Assembly (NCBI RefSeq): GCF_040954645.1
Contig: NC_092810.1
Coordinates: 69,252,660-69,316,659 of the forward strand
Direction of reading: 5' to 3'
Length of the DNA: 64,000 bases
From: Diabrotica undecimpunctata
Taxonomy: Eukaryota; Arthropoda; Insecta; Coleoptera; Chrysomelidae
Shown: positions 1-11,451 of the stretch, piece after piece
How positions within the stretch are numbered: the first letter of the stretch is position 1
Layout of the letters: every line of letters begins with the position of its first letter
The notes under the pieces: generated by a model
The model's input: only the letters and a program-made list of their open reading frames with translations
Databases searched by the model: none
What the model was told of the DNA's origin: nothing
Position numbers and translations under genes: made by a program

Positions 1-172
1 TGTCTGTAGAAAGCTGATAAGCTTTCATATAAGATAGATTATTTTGAACAAGAAATAATGAAGGGACGTTTTTACTATTAATGCTCTAAAGGTGGTTAGT
101 TTAAAATTTAGAATGTATAATTTTGTATTAAAATGTTTTCTTATATATTTTAATGTGTTGCAGTAATCTTAA
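1..172 (+). repeat. dispersed repeat, left part, split by a LINE
   Basis: This stretch, together with 3354-3399, matches the reverse complement of 51950-52165 closely. In the other copy the two halves are contiguous, so the LINE between them is an insertion. I see no coding content in it, and its left end lies outside the window. Confidence 0.75.
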
Positions 173-385
173 TTCCCCTCTGAGGGGAACCTGTAACCTC
201 TAGAGAGCGCGTCCCCAGGTGGCGGATAAGGGAATGCCCGACCCGGTTTACCGGTGGGTAGGAGGGAAATAAAATACCTCCCGTGGACCAACAGGTAATT
301 CACCGAATGATTGCCGGTATAAGCAATCCCCCACTTATGACCAACGGCTGCGGGCGGATGAGTTAATAAGTGAAAGGGCACTCTT

Positions 386-1690
386 TTGTCCAAGGGTTGG
401 GAAACTGGTCCTAAAGGCGGAGGAATAACTGTAGATCACAGGGCCTCCCAGGTCGTAGACCAGAGAAATCCCTGTGCACTTAAGACATTGAAAATAGCAA
501 CCTGGAATGTCAGAAGTCTATACGCAAGTGGTAAATTAGCGAACGTACTGCTTGAAATGGAAAACCTCCAAATTGATGTTTTAGGTATAAGTGACGTATA
601 GTGGCCAGGTTCAGGCAAACAAATTACAAATAATGGAACCATGTATTATTCAGGTAACAACGAGGTCAATCATCGCTATGGTGTTGTTATCTTAGTTGAA
701 AAAAAGGTCAATTACTCTGTGAGAAGTTTTACTCCTTATTCTGATAGGATCTTATCAATACAACTTCAGTCTAAAAAAGGTATAGTAAATTTTATTCAAG
801 TTTATGCTCCTACGGCAGATAAAGATGACAACGATATCGAACTATTTTACCATGATTTGGAACAAGTCTTAACATCAATAAAGAAACATCACACTACAAT
901 AGTAATGGGCGACTTCAATGCCAAAGTTGGCCAGGGAAGAGTGGATGGGTATGTGGGGGAATATGGTCTAGGAAATAGAAATGAACGTGGTGACCGTTTA
1001 ATACAATTTTGCCAGACGGAAGAATTTGTAATAGCTATTACACTTTTTAATCTACCGAAAAGAAGATTGTATACATGGAAATCCCCCGGTGATACAACGA
1101 ATAGAATAATCCGAAATCAAATTGACTTTGTCCTCATTAGACAAAGATTTCGTAATTCTATAATGTCTGCCAAAACTTACCCTGGAGCAGACATCGGTTC
1201 AGACCATAACCTCATAGTAGTCGCATTACGAACAAAATTGAAACTGGTTAAAAAACCCACACAAAGTAGAATTTATATTAAGAGATTAAGGGAACCACAA
1301 ACAAAGGAACAAACTGTAAAAACTCTTACTGAAAATCTACGTAATGCCCAAGAACTGAATAAAAGTAGTTATAACATTGATCAGAAATGGGTTAATATAA
1401 AAGTAGCAATTATTAAAACAGCAAATGAAAATTTAAAACCAAAGAAAAGAAAAAATAAAGACTGGATGACTGAAGAAATACTACTATTAATGAATGAAAG
1501 AAAATCATTCAAAACAAAAAATCCAATTAAATATAATGAAACTGGTCGATTAATTAAAAAGAGAATAAAAGAAGCTAAGGAGAGAATGTTACATGAGCAA
1601 TGCCAAGAACTAGAAGATATTGAGAAAAAATATGACTTTTTTAACATGCATAAAAGAATTAACAGGAATGAGAAAAACACTTCAAACTAG
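386..1690 (+). pseudogene. LINE-A endonuclease region (broken)
   Basis: This is the N-terminal apurinic-like endonuclease (exonuclease-endonuclease-phosphatase fold) of the LINE polyprotein, which nicks target DNA. Visible motifs are the start TWNVRSL, a central VYAPTAD, MGDFNAKVG, and the C-terminal IGSDHNL with its catalytic SDH. One in-frame TAG at 599-601 separates an N-terminal piece from the rest. The frame otherwise runs open to 1690 into the lysine-rich linker before the reverse transcriptase. Proteins of this kind are often labelled craniofacial development protein 2-like in insect genomes, which is a mislabelled retroelement endonuclease. Confidence 0.85.
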
Positions 1691-3321
1691 GCAACTAAGA
1701 GATGAAAGTGGTGCACTTATAACAGATATAAACCAAAAAAATGCAGAGATGGGCACAATATATAGCACAACTTTTTGAAGACAAAGAGAGAACAGAAGCA
1801 CCAAAAGAATTTAAGGATGATACTGGGCCTGACATTATACGAGAAGAAATTGAATATGTAATAAAACAAGCTAAAGGTGGTAAATCTCCCGGGCCTGATG
1901 AAGTTCCTCGAATTACTCAAAATTGTGAATACTGAATCTATTGATCTTCTTTTAGATCTATTCAATACCATATATAGAACAGGTATAATACCTAAAGAAT
2001 GGCTCCAATCAACATTCATATTGCTACGAAAAAAAACCAATGCAAAGGAGTGCAATGAACATCGCACCATAGCCTTAATGAGTCATGTCTTGAAATTGTT
2101 TTTAAAAGTAATTCACAATAGAATACATAAGAAATTAGATGAAGGCATAAGTAATACACAAATGGGATTTAGGGTAGGACTGGGAACACCAGATGCACTG
2201 TTTGCAGTAAGTGTTCTTTCGTAGAGATGCTTAGATATAAATCAGAAAGTATATGCCTGTTTCATTAATTTTGAGAAGGCATTTGACAGAGTGCAGCATA
2301 ATCGGCTTGAAGAAATTTTATTAAATAAAAACATAGACAGTAGAGACATTAGAATCATATGTAACCTCTATTGGAACCAAACAGCAAAAGTTGTTGAAAA
2401 TGAACTGACCGAAGATATCCAGATTCGCCGTGGGGTCCGCCAAGGGTGTATTTTATCACCCTTGTTATTCAATTTATACAGTGAAGCCATCTTAGAATTA
2501 GCGCTTGCCGAGGTCAGTGAGGGCCTTATAATAAACGGTGAACCACTTAATAACATAAGATATGCTGACGACACCGTCCTTCTGGCAGGAACACTAGAAG
2601 AACTGCAACACCTTGCTGAAGAACTAAATATATATTGCAACGATTATGGACTAAAAATAAATTTGAAGAAAACCAAGTTCATGGTATTTACAAAAGCACA
2701 AAACATCAAAGTTAAGCTAGTACTAGATAATACAGAAATTGAACAAATATCTTCGTACAAATACCTTGGAGCATGGATCGCAGAAGATACTGATCAGACA
2801 AAAGAAATAAGATGCCGCATTGAAATTGCACGGTCAACTTTTAATAGAATGAGAAAACTTTTTTGTAATCGCGATATCAATATATCGCTCCGAATAAGAA
2901 TGCTTCGATGTTATATCTTCTCTAACATTTTGTATGGGGTTGAAGCTTGGACACTTAAAAAATCCAACATTAAAAACCTAGAAGCGTTCGAAATGTGGTG
3001 TTACCGACGTATTTTGAAAATATCATGGATGGATCGCAAAACAAACGAACAAGTTCTAGAAAAACTAGGAAAACAATGCGAAGTTTGAAATTCCATAAAA
3101 ATCAGGAAATTGGAATACTTGGGGCACATCATGAGAGGTGAAAAATACGAACTACTAAGGAATATAATGTAGGGAAAAATCAAAGGCAGAAGAAGCGTAG
3201 GAAGACGTAAAATCTCGTGGCTACGCAATCTCCGTGAATAGTTTGGATGCAGTTCAATTGAACTATTCAGACGCGTAACCAACAAAATTATAATTGCCAG
3301 AATGATTTCCAATCTACGATA
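1691..3321 (+). pseudogene. LINE-A reverse transcriptase region (broken)
   Basis: This continues the endonuclease pseudogene. A frameshift in an A-run near 1735 and another near 1907 move the frame, and a TAG at 2222-2224 interrupts it. RT motifs follow in order: an INFEKAFDRV palm aspartate block, RGVRQGCILSPLLFN, and YADDTVLL with the catalytic YADD. The C-terminal part (KYLGAW, then a CYRRILKISW block) extends to 3088, with further stops near 3171 and 3239. The last readable residues lie just before the GAA-repeat tail. It cannot encode an active protein. Confidence 0.85.
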
Positions 3322-3353
3322 GGAGCGGAGCTTGAAGAAGAAGAAGTAATCTT

Positions 3354-3399
3354 AAAACTAAGTGTATTTACTGTTAATATAATAGTTTGACAAATAGTC
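3354..3399 (+). repeat. dispersed repeat, right part
   Basis: Continuation of the repeat at 1-172 after the LINE. It matches the reverse complement of 51950-51995 and stops matching right before a perfect palindrome at 3406. Confidence 0.7.
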
Positions 3400-3405
3400 A
3401 AAATC

Positions 3406-3443
3406 TGTCGACAACAGGAGAGAACTCTCTCCTGTTGTCGACA
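3406..3443. repeat. perfect 17-bp inverted repeat with AACT loop
   Basis: Two perfectly complementary 17-nt arms, starting TGTCGACAACAGGAGAG, surround the 4-nt spacer AACT. Each arm carries a SalI-type GTCGAC hexamer. The structure would form a very stable hairpin. It sits directly after the point where similarity to the 52-kb repeat copy ends. Confidence 0.9.
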
Positions 3444-3576
3444 AGAATGTAGCTTCAACTAAATTTTAAATAATTTTAAACTGTTTGTCCTTGTTAGTGT
3501 AGTGTTTATACAATTTTATGTTTAATGTTATGTTTATTACATTCTGCGTCTGTTGGATAGCCCAAAACTGACGAAA

Positions 3577-3617
3577 TGCCCCTGATGATGCTTTAGAAAA
3601 GCGAAAGTACTTGGGCA
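3577..3617 (+). ncRNA. hammerhead ribozyme-like motif, type I
   Basis: The parts of a type I hammerhead occur in order. TGCCC (3577-3581) can pair with GGGCA (3613-3617) as stem I. CTGATGA (3582-3588) is the core. GCTTT and AAAGC (3590-3594, 3598-3602) form stem II. GAAA (3603-3606) is followed by a two-base-pair stem III and UU before the predicted cleavage at 3612/3613. Minimal hammerheads with very short stem III are known from the terminal repeats of Penelope-like retroelements. One extra U (3589) between the core and stem II is unusual. No Penelope coding sequence is visible nearby, so this would be a terminal remnant. Confidence 0.5.
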
Positions 3618-4190
3618 AGATTTAATTAATAAAATTGTGCTCGATATCTGCCTTTAATTTTATCAAAGTTATATTTTATACCTTTTTTGACAATATCACG
3701 ATCCGGCACTAAAAATTTAGGCAGTTGACCAAATTCTGGCACTACCTTCCTAAAGTGATACGAGCCGCCACTGATTTTAACAACGAGTACACTACAATTT
3801 GCTCTTAGATATCCCTATACTATATTCAATTCAAAGTCATTACAGATCTGAAAATATTACTTAACAAAAATAAACAGCTTCGATTTCTGACCAATGCCGA
3901 AGTGGCCTAGGTGGATGACAAAAAGTCACACACCTCTGGTTAAGCACTCCGCTGTGTTTATGTTGAACTTATCTTAAAGTATAGCAGCAATACATTACAT
4001 TTTAAAATTCTTTTACAACAATGACTTTATCATGGTCAGGTATTTATAAGACTTAGAAAAACAATTTTGAGCGTCATCTTGATTGATTGATTTTTTTTTA
4101 TTTAAGATATTCACTTCCTTGTAGACACAGTTTCAACGCACTCAAAATAAATAGTTTTATGAAGTTTACTACGTCCATTATAGGTTTTAA
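3618..4190. other. no gene recognised
   Basis: AT-rich intergenic or intronic DNA. The first 50 bp may be the end of the Penelope-like remnant (AATAAAATTGTGCTCG). A stretch near 3899-3955 weakly resembles the A and B boxes of a tRNA-derived SINE, but it is too imperfect to call. Confidence 0.5.
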
Positions 4191-4274
4191 TACTTCTCAA
4201 TTAGGAACTCATCGCAGTTGCAACTGCTTACTCAATCTAACCTAATTTATTATTATTTCATATGATTATCCAAG

Positions 4275-5429
4275 ATGGCGGAAAGTAAAAATGTGCCGTC
4301 ACCTCTCTCTGTAGTAAAAGAGGTAGATTTTGAAGAGAATACATTTAAATGTTGTCAAACTAAGCCTAATAAAATACTCGTTTGTATAGTATGTGGAAAT
4401 AGTTATCACATCTCATGTGCTGTGAAAAACAAAGTGAAATTCTTCAAGATAGGAGATTCACGTGTAATCTGTTGCCAAAATAGTGATGGACAACCCATCG
4501 AATCATTTAGTGCCATAGCGATAGAAAATCAGTGGTTAAAAAGGCTGTTAGCTGAAAAAGATGATAAGTACAATTTATTATTAAATAACAATAATCTATT
4601 AAAATCAAATAATGAACACTTGCTAGAAAAATTAAATTTATTGAAATCAGAAATAACCAGAACCAGAATCTCACAAAAACCCAACTCAACTGTTAATGAG
4701 GGTTTAATAAAAACTCAAGGTAATGAAGATAAGACGGCCAGTGTCCAGTTGACTAATTCTAAATACAAAACAAACAATGAAACTGACTCAAATAAAAATT
4801 TTAATGATAAAAACACCAAACATGTTGAAAGGAATTCCAATATACAGGGCATTTCAAAAATTACTGCAAACAAATTAAATGCACAATTAATGGAAATTCA
4901 AACCAAACAAACATGTGACTACATTACAAATTTAGGTGTTGAGAATGAGGAAAGCACAAAAATAAATCTTAATCATATCACAACAGGGGGTTCAGAGAAT
5001 AAAGCCGACGATGAAGGATATCAGATTGTGACAACAAGACGCAAGAAAATAATGGGAACTGGAATTGGTGATAAGGATTTCCATGGAAAATCCGAAAAAC
5101 CAGACAAAAAATTGTGGCTATTCATCTCAAAAGTTCCGGATAGTGTAAATGAGGACCACATCAAGAATTTCATAATAACTAAGACAAACTGTGAGAATAT
5201 ACAAGTAAAATTGTTACCAACTGACCATAAAAGAAGGGATAATCAATGTTTTATGATAGGTGTACTACCTGACTTAAGGGAAGAAATTTACAATCCTGCT
5301 TTTTGGCCGAAAAAAATTGGTATTGAACGATTTAACTTTAGGTTAGGAAGAAGATTCTTAGATCGAGAGCATCATAATAGAGGTCTGTCAATTGGAGAAG
5401 ATAGACCAGACTCTTTTTTAGTCAAGTAA
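4275..5429 (+). CDS. LINE ORF1 protein with PHD-like finger
   Basis: A complete 384-residue reading frame. Residues about 26-70 hold spaced cysteines and a histidine (CCQT, CIVCGNSYHISC, CCQN) in a PHD-like zinc-finger arrangement. About 80-130 is a likely coiled coil rich in L, N and K (LLAEKDDKYNLLLNNNNLL). The C-terminal third (from about residue 280, KLWLFISKVP) resembles the RNA-binding fold common at the end of CR1-type ORF1 proteins. The presumed role is nucleic-acid chaperone and RNA packaging for retrotransposition. The start context, aagATGGCGG, is good. Its end overlaps the upstream part of the ORF2 frame. Confidence 0.75.
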   Translation: MAESKNVPSPLSVVKEVDFEENTFKCCQTKPNKILVCIVCGNSYHISCAVKNKVKFFKIGDSRVICCQNSDGQPIESFSAIAIENQWLKRLLAEKDDKYNLLLNNNNLLKSNNEHLLEKLNLLKSEITRTRISQKPNSTVNEGLIKTQGNEDKTASVQLTNSKYKTNNETDSNKNFNDKNTKHVERNSNIQGISKITANKLNAQLMEIQTKQTCDYITNLGVENEESTKINLNHITTGGSENKADDEGYQIVTTRRKKIMGTGIGDKDFHGKSEKPDKKLWLFISKVPDSVNEDHIKNFIITKTNCENIQVKLLPTDHKRRDNQCFMIGVLPDLREEIYNPAFWPKKIGIERFNFRLGRRFLDREHHNRGLSIGEDRPDSFLVK

Positions 5430-8331
5430 ATCCAAGAGAAACGTTACTTTTATCATCACCAGACAGTTGTTTAAAAATATTGCAACTAAATGCTCAATCT
5501 TTGACAAACAAGTTACTCAAACTTGAAGTCTTAACATTGCAGGAAACACCTGATATAATTTGTCTATCAGAACATTGGTGTACTGAAGAAAACATCCAAT
5601 TTATGACCCTGAATGGATACAACATCGCCTCTTATTTTTGTCGAAAGTTCCATATCCATGGAGGATCCATCATCTACATCAAAACTGATATTAAATTCAA
5701 AACATTAGATGTCTCTAACTTTAGTGAAGAAATGGTGTGTGAGTGCTGTGCGATTTCTCTGTTTATAGCCAATAGGAAAATTTGTGTTATTAGTGTTTAT
5801 CGTTCGCCATCAGGAGAAGTTCAGAGTTTTCTGTGTAAATTACATAATATATTGGAGCTATGCAGTAAGTCATATCATGATATTTATATTTGTGGGGATC
5901 TAAACATTGATTATCTTGTCATGTCTAATAATAAGCAATCTTTTAACGAGTTTTTAGTAAGTTATAATCTGAGAGTCACATCTGAGGCTCCTACAAGAGT
6001 TTTCGTAGATAAAGTAGGTAAAACATCATCTACAAAATTGGATTACATATTGACAAATATCGAACCACATCTTTATAAATCAAATGTGTTCGAGGGTCAC
6101 TTCAGTGACCATAAAGTATTTTCACTTAGTGTAAATTTGAAAGCCAATAAAGTATCGAAAAAAGATAAAAAACTCATCAGTTACAGGGATATGTCAGATG
6201 AAAATATGCTGATGTTTAAAGCAGGGATTTCTTCTACAGTTTTTGATGAAGTTTATTCACAATTCAATGCTGAATATGCCACAAATTCATTTGTTAGCAT
6301 TTTAGATTACAATCTAAATTTATATTGTCCAATAAAAACACGGTATAAAGCACACAAAACAAATAAGGCTAAATGGGTAACAAATGAGGTAAGACACGCT
6401 AGTGAAAAACTAAAAAATCTACACTGGATAGCAAAAAATATAGGGAGTCTCGAGTCTCAAGATACCTATAAACAGGCAAAAAAAAGAATATAATTCTCTA
6501 TTAATAAATACTAAAAAAAACTTTCATAATGACTTAATTAATCAATCTTACAATATACCAAAAACAGTTTGGAATTTAGTAAACAGTGAAACTGGTAGGC
6601 AAAAGAACAGGTCTGATATTATTCTACATTATGATAATAAAATTATTACCAAGTCTTGTGATATTGCTAATTCGTTTGCCTCATATTTTGCTACAATTAC
6701 AGAATACAATCTTCAAACTCATTTTGGCACATCCTTACCTTCTTCTTGTACTACCTCAAAAATGTGTAACAAAACATTTTTCTTTTTACCGGTAACTCCA
6801 ATTGAAATAAAAAATACAATCGATCAACTAAAAAATAAGCCTAGTACTGGTATTGATAACATATCTGTAAAAATAATAAAACTGATAAGTGATCATATAT
6901 CGATTCCTTTAACCCATTTAGTTAATCTCTCAATAACAACCAGCCAATTTCCATCCATATTTAAAATGGCAAAAGTTATTCCAATCTTCAAAAAGAATGA
7001 CCCTCATGATATTTCAAATTATAGACCAGTATCTGTCCTTAGCATAATTTCAAAAGTAATAGAGAAGGTTGTATACAACAGAATGTTAAATTTTATAGAA
7101 GAATACAATTTATTAACTCCAACCCAACACGGCTTTAGATCAAAAAAGTCAACACTCACGGCTGCATGCAGCTTGTTTGAGCGTATTTATGATGAATTAG
7201 ATAGTAGAAACCACGTGGCAGGACTATTTTTTGATCTATCACGTGCTTTTGACTGCTTAGATATAACATTTATTCGCAATAAATTATATAACGTTGGTTT
7301 TAGAGGGATATTTCTAGAATGGATAATAAATTTCTTAAGTGACAGGAAGAGTGTTGTTAAGATGAAAGAATCAAGCTCAGAACCATACACGACAAATAAA
7401 GGAGTACCACAGGGATCCGTGCTGGGACCATTATTATTCCTAATTTTTATTAATGACCTACCAGATCACATAAGGGCACTTATAATATCAATGTTTGCTG
7501 ATGATACCTCGTCAATAGTCTCTGCACGTACACTAGAGGAATTAAAAATGACAATGAAGACTGTTGTTGACTGCTTTATACGCTAGTGTAATACCAACAG
7601 ACTAATATTAAACATTGACAAGACGCAAATTATTTATTTTCATTCATACAACCCATCTAAATATGACTATATCTTAACCATCCACGATAGAAACAATATG
7701 TTATCTTCCACTCACTCTACAAAGTTTTTGGGTGTATTCATTGATTGTAATCTCAAATGGTCAGAGCAAGTGAATTCAGTGAACATGAAATTGAATAAAG
7801 CTTTTTATGCTATATCTAGAATTAAAAACACACTACCCATCTCGGCATTAATGAACGTTTATTATAGCCTTGCTTACAGCCACATGTGCTACAATGTAAT
7901 TTTGTGGGGGAACTCAGTAGATAGTAACAAAGTGTTCATTAACCAAAAAAAAAATTATCCGTAAAATTTTTAATTTGGATTATCAACAGTCTTGTAAACC
8001 AGTTTTTATTAAACATCAAATTTTAACTTTCTACTGCCTATATATCTATAAATGTTTACTTTATGTCAAAGAGGAAATCAATACATTTCCAGTAAATTCA
8101 GACAATCACTACTACAATACAAGAAGTGCTGAATCTTTACGAGTTCCTAAACACAGAACATCCAAATTTCAAAATTGCTTCAGATATATGGGACTGACCT
8201 TATACAATCATTTGCCAAAAAATGTGAAAGAAATACCACTTATCTCTAAATTTAAAAAAAATGTTAAAGATTTACTCTTAAGAAAAGCATATTATTCTAT
8301 AAATGAATATCTTGAGGACAAACTGCAATAG
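5420..8331 (+). pseudogene. LINE ORF2: endonuclease plus reverse transcriptase (broken)
   Basis: The endonuclease runs from LKILQLNAQS (5471) with LSEHWCTEE, VYRSPSGE, CGDLNIDY and GHFSDHKV motifs. No ATG is seen at the start: the frame is open back into the end of ORF1, so initiation is unclear. A frameshift lies near 6480-6500. RT motifs follow: FKKNDPHDISNYRPVSV, LFFDLSRAFDCLD, GVPQGSVLGPLLF, and FADD in place of YADD. A TAG at 7584-7586 sits where a tryptophan codon would be expected, and a frameshift lies in an A-run near 7945-7955. The C-terminal part continues to 8331. Only a few lesions suggest moderate age. Confidence 0.85.
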
Positions 8332-8493
8332 CTTCATATTTTACTTGTAAAAATGTTATTTTATATACTTTATGTTTTGTCAATTTCTTTTACACTGTGA
8401 ATATTGTATTATACACACTAATGTTTTTTATACCAAATTCTGTAGTGACGTATCCTATACATTTATTTTGAATGTCTTAAAGGATCAATAAAG

Positions 8494-8519
8494 ATGACTA
8501 TGACTATGACTATGACTAT
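8494..8519 (+). repeat. TGACTA tandem tail of the CR1-like LINE
   Basis: About four copies of TGACTA follow AATAAAGA. This is the kind of short tandem 3' terminus used by CR1/L2-type LINEs for target priming. Confidence 0.8.
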
Positions 8520-8564
8520 TACGACAAAATTTATACTTATATAAAAATTCTAATAGTAGTCTAC

Positions 8565-8730
8565 CTTTTTGTACAAAACTTTTGCCGCATTGATCACAGG
8601 TATAATTTCTAATTCCATAATGTATTCTTTTATGGGCCATGAGATTCGGTTTGGTCCCAAATTTCTTTGGACACTGATCACATTGATACTGGTTCTTTAT
8701 TTCAGCTGGAAGATGAGATCTCTCGTGAAC
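8565..8730 (-). CDS. ZAD-C2H2 zinc-finger gene, exon 4
   Basis: Read on the minus strand from 8730, the exon completes a finger begun in exon 3 (HERSH), then has one full C2H2 finger (CDQCPKKF ... HKRIH) and the first half of another ([11 protein letters not shown]). The acceptor is a pyrimidine tract ending TTTCTAG just before 8730. The donor is AAAAAG|GTAGAC at 8565/8564, leaving phase 1. Past that donor the frame no longer fits a C2H2 finger and soon enters the LINE tail, which is why the exon is ended here. The remaining exons should lie left of the window. The product is expected to be a nuclear DNA-binding regulator. Confidence 0.8.
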
Positions 8731-9846
8731 CTAGAAATGACAAAAAGTTTATTATTTTTAAAGTTAAAACTTTTATAGGCAGGCTTGAAAAAATATATTA
8801 TAGATGGCGAAACATTTAAAGAAGTTCATTCGACGCCAAATTCATATTGGAGTAGTAAAAATATGACATATAAGCAAGTTTTTCGGAATCTAAATTTCTG
8901 TTGCTATTATTGTAATTTTATGAATTCTAATATTCCTTGTGTCTTTTTATGCTATTTTTCCATGCTTCCGATTTCCTCGCTTTCCAAAAATTATACGGTT
9001 TTTATTGGTAAGATCGATTGTCTATAACGACGTTGCTAAAACCATCCTGAGGGTCAGTCTGAAACTTATGCCTTCACTGTTGAGTCTGGTGCAAGTCAGT
9101 GAGACATTAAAGTGCATTAGTCAGCAACTCACAGAATACATTACACACTGTTTTATTACTTCCTTACAACAAAATATTTCCAGAGGAACGGTGAATTTTA
9201 CTAACAGACTGGTGGGGTGACAATAGGAAGACCGTTGACCCTGATTATTGAATGGAATTAACTAACTTAACTTTTTTTAGAAAAATTAGAATAAGTCCTT
9301 TTTTAATTAACAGATAAAAAGCGGTTGTGTTTGTACCGTTATGCGGATGAAATTTTTGTGGTCTGAAATCATGGGGAAAGTGAACTTACAAGCATCTTAA
9401 ATTTAAAGGTTCCCTACAGGGCATTATCGAAATAGAAAACAGCAGATTAAATTTTAGATATTTCAGTAGAACAAAAATCGATCTGAAAACTTGGACGCAA
9501 AATATGACACTAAAATGAGAGAAATCATAACAACATTAACGGATCGTGCATCTAATAAAAGGGTTGGACCACAACGGTCACCGCCTATAATCTTCGATAA
9601 CAATGTATCATTGCAAACAATTCGAGTGGAATTTATAGTATTTAAATTTTATGTTTTTATAATTATTCACATTCGCTGAAGAATAATAGTTGCTATGAAA
9701 TCTAAATTACATTTGACTAAAAAAATAATTAGTAAAAAGAAAGAAAGAAAAATATATATTATTCATCTAGGTGTATAATATAATAAAAATACATATTGCC
9801 TATATAATTTACATAGTTTAAATGCATAGAAAAGGCTAGAGGAGCC
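8731..9846 (-). other. intron 3 of the zinc-finger gene, right of exon 4
   Basis: No coding sequence is recognised. Short open frames here have no motif or codon pattern I can support. The intron (8731-13295) is mostly occupied by a piggyBac-like element and a LINE fragment. Confidence 0.6.
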
Positions 9847-10095
9847 TTAACCCTTTTCGGGCAAGTGGTTCCACAGCGGAACCACAAATTCATAAATTTC
9901 TAAAACCTTTCCCAGTAAACGCTTGCCGGAACGACGTTCAGACCGGTGTCCCCTACCATTTTGTGTTTAAGATCGCTAATGCGGCGACTTTCTCGGTGGC
10001 TTCAGTTTGTTTCAAGGAGCGGTAGATGTATGTTACCTTTCTACTTTTTGTCACGCATAACGAATTTTTTTATTTCAACTACGCAAATAAAAGAT

Positions 10096-11402
10096 ATGTC
10101 AGGTAAGTGGATCATAAATATATACATATTGATGTTATTTTAGAGTTGTTACAAAAAAGTTCTTATATTTTTTCATAAATATGTTGTTTTTTGCTTTCAA
10201 AATATGTGGTTCCATGTGGACCCACAAAGCCTATTATTAGCATAATATAAATATTTGTTTTTATTGTTTCAGGAAACCGTTTCTTTAGAGAGCTTGCAGC
10301 TCTCGAAGCTGATGAGGTATTTCAACTTATTGAAGAGATACCATCCGGAGAAGAATCAGAAGCTTCCGAAATAGATTCAGATGATGATGGACGAGAGGAT
10401 GAACCTCCCGATGATACCAATGATGAATCAATTGTTATTGAAGATGATCTTCAAGAAATACAAAATACTGCGGAAAATGAAGACACTGGTACGGACATTG
10501 AAATAGAATCAAGTAATCAAGAATCAAGTGAAGACGAAACTGGAGTCAATAGGAAAAAAAAACTAACAAAAAAAATACAAGACACAAATACACAAAACAA
10601 AGGTAAAAAGAAACCTAAGAATGAAGAAGGTAGTTGTTTGGTCCGATGATTCAAAAAAACTTGGTAAGAGTCCTTCAGTTTTTGTAAGTGATGTAGGTCC
10701 TAATGTGTCCGAAGAGATAGAAGAACCGCTGGATATATTTATGCTTCTTTTTTCAGAGGAGCTTTTGGATACATTAGTATTTCAGACCAACTTGTATGCA
10801 ACCCAAAAAAATAAACAATATATTTCAACAACAACAGAAGAAATGAAATGTTTCTTAGGAATCAATATTCTTATGGGTATAAAAAAAGATCCAAGCTACA
10901 GAGATTATTGGTCTGCAAGAACTGATTTACGGGACACCTATATATCATCTGCTATGTCTCGAAATCGGTTTGATTGGTTTTTGGGTAACATGCACCTAAA
11001 TGACAACTTTATTGCTCCTAAAAAAGGTTCTAATGATTATGACAGATTGTATAAAATAAGACCAATGATAGATAGATTGACGGAAACATTTGATAAGTAT
11101 TATAATCCCAGTAAATGCCAGTCAGTTGACGAAGGAATGATTAAGTTCAAGGGGCGAAGCTCACTACGACAATACATGCCGAAAAAACCGACAAAAAGGG
11201 GTTATAAAGTATGGGTGCGAGCAAATGAATCTGGTTTTGTTTCGCAATTCCAGATTTATACAGGTAAAACAGGTGATCTGGCAGAAAAAAGGTTAGGGGC
11301 TAGAGTGGTCAAAGATTTAACAAGTAGTCTTGCTGGTAAGTGTCATGAAGTGTATATAGACAATTTTTTTACTTCTTATCTACTCTTAGAAGAACTACGG
11401 GC

Positions 11403-11451
<49 letters not shown>

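Larger units (their letters stand above)
173..3344 (+). mobile_element. RTE-like non-LTR retrotransposon (LINE-A copy 1)
   Basis: The element is flanked by the direct repeat AGTAATCTTAA (162-172 and 3345-3355) and ends in a short GAAGAAGAAG tail, as RTE-type LINEs do. A related repeat at 51950-52165 (minus) shows the site without the insertion. It has a 5' leader of about 300 bp, an endonuclease region and a reverse transcriptase region. It is decayed by several stops and frameshifts. At about 3.2 kb it is near full length for this kind of element. It lies in the intron to the left of exon 4 of the zinc-finger gene, in the opposite orientation to that gene. Confidence 0.85.
4190..8519 (+). 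mobile_element. two-ORF CR1-like LINE
   Basis: A near full-length non-LTR retrotransposon has ORF1 at 4275-5429, a broken ORF2 to 8331, a 3' UTR, and a terminal repeat tail of TGACTA units (about 8494-8519). A short tandem-repeat 3' tail instead of poly(A), plus a PHD-like ORF1, fits the CR1/L2 side of the LINE tree. The exact 5' end and target duplication could not be fixed, so the left border is approximate. It lies in the zinc-finger gene's intron, ending only about 45 bp from the exon 4 splice donor. Confidence 0.8.

Noticed and set aside
3895..3960. tRNA-like A and B box words (TGGCCTAGGTGG, GGTTAAGCACTCC)
   Set aside because: The B box is too imperfect and no cloverleaf can be drawn, so neither a tRNA nor a SINE is supported.
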